DNA of 64,000 nt from Halobacteroides halobius DSM 5150 (GTDB taxonomy: Bacteria > Bacillota > Halanaerobiia > Halobacteroidales > Halobacteroidaceae). Position numbers and translations under genes: made by a program. The notes under the pieces are model-generated. The model did no database searches. It was not told the DNA's origin and saw nothing but the letters and a program-made list of their open reading frames with translations. Below, in pieces: positions 61,461 through 64,000 of the stretch (its first letter is position 1; each line of letters begins with the position of its first letter). Location of the stretch: the NCBI RefSeq assembly GCF_000328625.1, contig NC_019978.1, positions 248,001-312,000 on the forward strand, read 5' to 3'.

Positions 61461-61931
61461 ATGTTAAAAGTAAAGACTGATAATCCAGAAGAGACTTTTA
61501 AACTTGGTAAGAAAATAGGGAATAAACTTAACCCCGGAGATATTGTTTGTTTACAAGGTAGTTTAGGGGCTGGCAAAACTAGTTTAGCTAAAGGGATTTG
61601 TGCTGGATTAGGAGTTAAGGACAAAATTACAAGTCCTACTTATACTATTGTAAATGAATATCAAGGAAGAATGAAAGTTAATCATATGGATTTATATCGA
61701 ATCAAAGCAGAAGAAGAATTATATGATTTAGGATTTGAAGAATATATATATGGAAGTGGAGTAACCATTATTGAATGGCCTGATAAAGCTGGTTCATTAA
61801 TTCCAGATAATTATTTAGATATTAACTTGCATGGAGAAGGTAATTATAGGGAGATTAGATTGATTCCTCAAGCTAATAAATTTATTGAATTGGTATCGGA
61901 GTTGGAAGACAATGTTAGTATTAGGAATTGA
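61461..61931 (+). CDS. tsaE: tRNA threonylcarbamoyladenosine biosynthesis ATPase
   Basis: The 156-residue P-loop protein has LQGSLGAGKTSLAKGI near residue 32, SPTYTIVNEYQG and HMDLYRI, ending the ATP site with TIIEWPDKAG. It is needed for the t6A modification of ANN-decoding tRNAs along with TsaB and TsaD. It overlaps tsaB by 20 bp, so the genes are coupled. Confidence 0.95.
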   Translation: MLKVKTDNPEETFKLGKKIGNKLNPGDIVCLQGSLGAGKTSLAKGICAGLGVKDKITSPTYTIVNEYQGRMKVNHMDLYRIKAEEELYDLGFEEYIYGSGVTIIEWPDKAGSLIPDNYLDINLHGEGNYREIRLIPQANKFIELVSELEDNVSIRN

Positions 61932-62607
61932 TAGTTCAACTAATGTAGGTAGTGTTAGTTTAATTGCTGAAGATAGATTAATTGGAGAGCATTTATTAAA
62001 TTTAGAAGAGACTCATTCCCAAAGATTAATGCCTCAAATAATAAATCTAATTGAAAGTTGTAACTATCAGGTACAGGATTTAGATGGAATAGGTGTTGCT
62101 TTAGGACCTGGTTCGTTTACTGGAACAAGAATTGGAGTAGCTACTGCTAAGAGCTTGGCCCAATCTCTAGAAGTTTCAATTGTAGGTGTTTCTACTTTAG
62201 AAGCTATAGCTTTTAGTTTAAGGTATATATCTGGTTATATCTGTCCTATGATTGATGCTCGGGGAGGAAGAATTTTTACTTCTCTTTATCAAAGCGATAA
62301 GCAATTAAAAATGGTGAGAAAAGAGACTATATTACAAATTGATGATTTGATAACTGAATTAACTGAAGTAAAAGGGCCAATCTATTTTGTAGGTCAAGTA
62401 GCTAAGCAATACCAGGAAAAGATTAATGACCAAATTGAGCAAGCTGAATTTGTAAGAACAATTTTTAATCTTCCCCGGGCTGGGGCTATTAGTGAGATAG
62501 CATTTAATCGTTTACAACAAGGAGCTGAAGACGAATTATTTGCTTTGACTCCTAATTATCTTAAACGATCTCAAGCTGAGATCCAATGGGATAAGAAGCA
62601 TGGATAG
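61912..62607 (+). CDS. tsaB: tRNA threonylcarbamoyladenosine biosynthesis protein TsaB
   Basis: The 231-residue ASKHA-fold protein starts VLGIDSSTNVGSVSLI and has GVALGPGSFTGTRIGVATAKSLA and CPMIDARGGRIFTSLY. It forms the complex with TsaD and TsaE. The ATG at 61912 is preferred to 61885, since the family starts directly with this strand; it overlaps the tsaE end. The following gene starts inside its last codons. Confidence 0.95.
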   Translation: MLVLGIDSSTNVGSVSLIAEDRLIGEHLLNLEETHSQRLMPQIINLIESCNYQVQDLDGIGVALGPGSFTGTRIGVATAKSLAQSLEVSIVGVSTLEAIAFSLRYISGYICPMIDARGGRIFTSLYQSDKQLKMVRKETILQIDDLITELTEVKGPIYFVGQVAKQYQEKINDQIEQAEFVRTIFNLPRAGAISEIAFNRLQQGAEDELFALTPNYLKRSQAEIQWDKKHG

Positions 62608-63043
62608 TCTAAAGATAAAGTCCTTAGAAGATAGGGATTTAGGCCAAGTGTTAGCTATTGAAGAGGAAGCTTTTAGTAACCCTTGGTCATTTTCTACATT
62701 TATTAAAGAATTACATAATAATTATGCATATTATCTAGTGGGCTTGATAGAAGATGAGTTGGTAGGATATTTGGGGTGTTGGTTATTGTGTAATGAGGTT
62801 CATATTACTACCCTAGCGGTAAAAAAAGAGTACAGATGTCAAGGGATAGCTACCCAACTATTAGATGAATTATTTACAAATGTAAAGAAAGCTAATTATC
62901 AAAAAGTCAGTTTAGAAGTTAGGGCATCTAATAACCGAGCCCAGAAGTTATATAAGCAAGCAGGATTTATAAAAGTTGGTAGAAAACAGGAATATTATAG
63001 TGATGACCAAGAAGATGCTATAGTGATGTGGAAACAGCTATAA
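62600..63043 (+). CDS. rimI: ribosomal protein S18-alanine N-acetyltransferase
   Basis: The 147-residue GNAT-family enzyme has VLAIEEEAFSNPWSFSTF at the start, EVHITTLAVKKEYRCQGIATQLL as the acetyl-CoA loop and LEVRASNNRAQKLYKQAGF. It acetylates the N-terminal alanine of ribosomal protein S18 or related targets. It overlaps tsaB by 8 bp and precedes tsaD, an arrangement seen in many bacteria. Confidence 0.93.
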   Translation: MDSLKIKSLEDRDLGQVLAIEEEAFSNPWSFSTFIKELHNNYAYYLVGLIEDELVGYLGCWLLCNEVHITTLAVKKEYRCQGIATQLLDELFTNVKKANYQKVSLEVRASNNRAQKLYKQAGFIKVGRKQEYYSDDQEDAIVMWKQL

Positions 63044-63045
63044 TT

Positions 63046-63066
63046 CAATTGACAGTTAAAATCAAA
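63046..63066 (+). repeat. short heptad-periodic repeat
   Basis: CAATTGA, CAGTTAA and AATCAAA lie between rimI and tsaD. It combines the AATTG and CAGTT types. Confidence 0.45.
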
Positions 63067-63101
63067 AAATATAAACCAAAGTAAATTTGGGAGTGAAATT
63101 T

Positions 63102-64000
63102 ATGTCAGAAGGGTTTTTGACGTTAGGAATTGAAAGTTCTTGTGATGAGACTTCGGCTGCAGTGGTTAAAAATGGAAAACAAGTATTATCTAATGTAATA
63201 GCTTCTCAGATTGATTGGCACCGAAAATTCGGTGGAGTAGTACCAGAGATTGCTTCCCGAAAACATGTAGAGTTAATGAATCCAGTTATTGAAGAAGCTT
63301 TAGTTAAAGCAGGAGTTGATTTTACAGATTTATCAGCAGTAGCAGTAACCTATGGGCCAGGATTAGTAGGAGGTTTATTGGTGGGCATTGCAGCAGCTAA
63401 ATCAATTGCTTATACTCATGATTTGCCTTTAGTAGCTGTTAATCATATTGAGGGGCATATTTATGCTAATTTTATCTCTCATCCTCAATTAGAACCTCCT
63501 GTAGTTTGTTTAACTGTATCTGGGGGGCATACAGATTTATTATATTTTGAAGAATTAGGAACCTATCAAATTTTAGGGCGAACAAGAGATGATGCGGCAG
63601 GAGAGGCTTTTGATAAAATCGCTAGGGTAATGGAGATTGGCTATCCAGGTGGACCAGCAATAGATAAGTTAGCTACAGCAGGAGATGCAGAAGCTATTGA
63701 TTTACCTAGACCTTTAGTTGATGAGGCTAGTTATGATTTTAGTTTTAGTGGATTAAAGACAGCAGTATTAAATTATATTAATAATCAAAAGCAACGTGGG
63801 GAAGAAATATCTAAGCCAGATTTAGCAGCTAGTTTTCAGCAGGCTGTTGTTGATGTTCTTAAAAGCAAAGTTACTAAAGCTGCTTACGATAAAGAAGTTA
63901 ACCAAGTTATTTTATCAGGAGGGGTAGCTGCTAATAGTCAATTGCAAAGAGAATTAGAGAAGGAATTGACAAAGGTAGGTATTGAATTTTGTTATCCTGA
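63102..64000 (+). CDS. tsaD: tRNA threonylcarbamoyladenosine synthase TsaD, N-terminal part (partial)
   Basis: The gene starts at ATG 63102 after GGGAGTG and stays open to the end of the window, so about 299 residues of an expected 340 are seen. It begins [17 protein letters not shown], and has the metal site [33 protein letters not shown] and [16 protein letters not shown]. It transfers the threonylcarbamoyl group to A37 of tRNA. It ends the tsaE-tsaB-rimI-tsaD cluster. Confidence 0.96.
   Translation, partial: MSEGFLTLGIESSCDETSAAVVKNGKQVLSNVIASQIDWHRKFGGVVPEIASRKHVELMNPVIEEALVKAGVDFTDLSAVAVTYGPGLVGGLLVGIAAAKSIAYTHDLPLVAVNHIEGHIYANFISHPQLEPPVVCLTVSGGHTDLLYFEELGTYQILGRTRDDAAGEAFDKIARVMEIGYPGGPAIDKLATAGDAEAIDLPRPLVDEASYDFSFSGLKTAVLNYINNQKQRGEEISKPDLAASFQQAVVDVLKSKVTKAAYDKEVNQVILSGGVAANSQLQRELEKELTKVGIEFCYP

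Overview
The window is about 64 kb of AT-rich DNA. Almost every gene lies on the + strand, with strong GGAGG-type ribosome binding sites, as in low-GC Firmicutes. Several genes point to a second (outer) membrane: a 623-residue signal-peptide protein ending in a C-terminal phenylalanine like an outer-membrane barrel, a sugar-binding protein with a soluble Sec signal rather than a lipobox, and a LolA-like domain fused to TPRs. A diderm Firmicute is therefore likely. A fermentative halophile of the Halanaerobiales/Halobacteroidaceae type is my best inference, made from gene content and not from any database match.

Layout. Bases 1-3.8 kb hold leuC (partial), leuD, a leuB-type dehydrogenase and cimA, a citramalate/leucine-type cluster that ends in a 112-bp tandem repeat of the cimA tail and terminator. 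Bases 4.2-6.6 kb hold a GntR/HutC regulator with cellobiose-type PTS IIB and IIC. Bases 7.1-36.8 kb form a large beta-glucan utilisation region: an ABC importer (binding protein and two permeases), GH1, a GH94 phosphorylase, a second 1089-residue glycoside phosphorylase, a porin-like protein, lipoproteins carrying GH16 (two) and GH3, cytoplasmic GH30 and GH5, two aldo/keto reductases, a chemoreceptor, a MATE exporter and a decayed beta-glucuronidase. The enzyme mix fits laminarin-like beta-1,3/1,6-glucan: surface cleavage, outer-membrane passage, ABC import, then phosphorolysis and hydrolysis in the cytoplasm. Three similar operator-like palindromes lie in front of the regulator/PTS genes and the ABC operon.

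Bases 37.1-49.5 kb hold a YihY-type membrane protein, a FAH-family enzyme, the c-di-AMP synthase cdaA, a small unknown gene, a complete mannitol PTS operon (mtlA, mtlR, mtlF, mtlD), glmM, a glmS ribozyme and glmS. An ISLre2-type insertion sequence (49.5-51.1 kb) follows, with an 8-bp target duplication. Bases 51.2-64 kb hold housekeeping genes: hemolysin III family, acpS, nnr, a CBS protein, a DbpA-domain/Upf1-like helicase, a tiny MazE-like ORF, mazE-mazF, an M20 amidohydrolase, a LolA-TPR protein, and tsaE-tsaB-rimI-tsaD (last gene cut by the window end).

Two features stand out beyond the genes. Intergenic repeats with a strict 7-bp period occur at nine or more places, and one copy sits inside a peripheral loop of the glmS ribozyme. 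A 54-codon gene, with its own promoter and terminator, encodes little more than the MazF-binding segment of an antitoxin and lies just upstream of a complete mazEF pair. No tRNA, rRNA or CRISPR array was seen.
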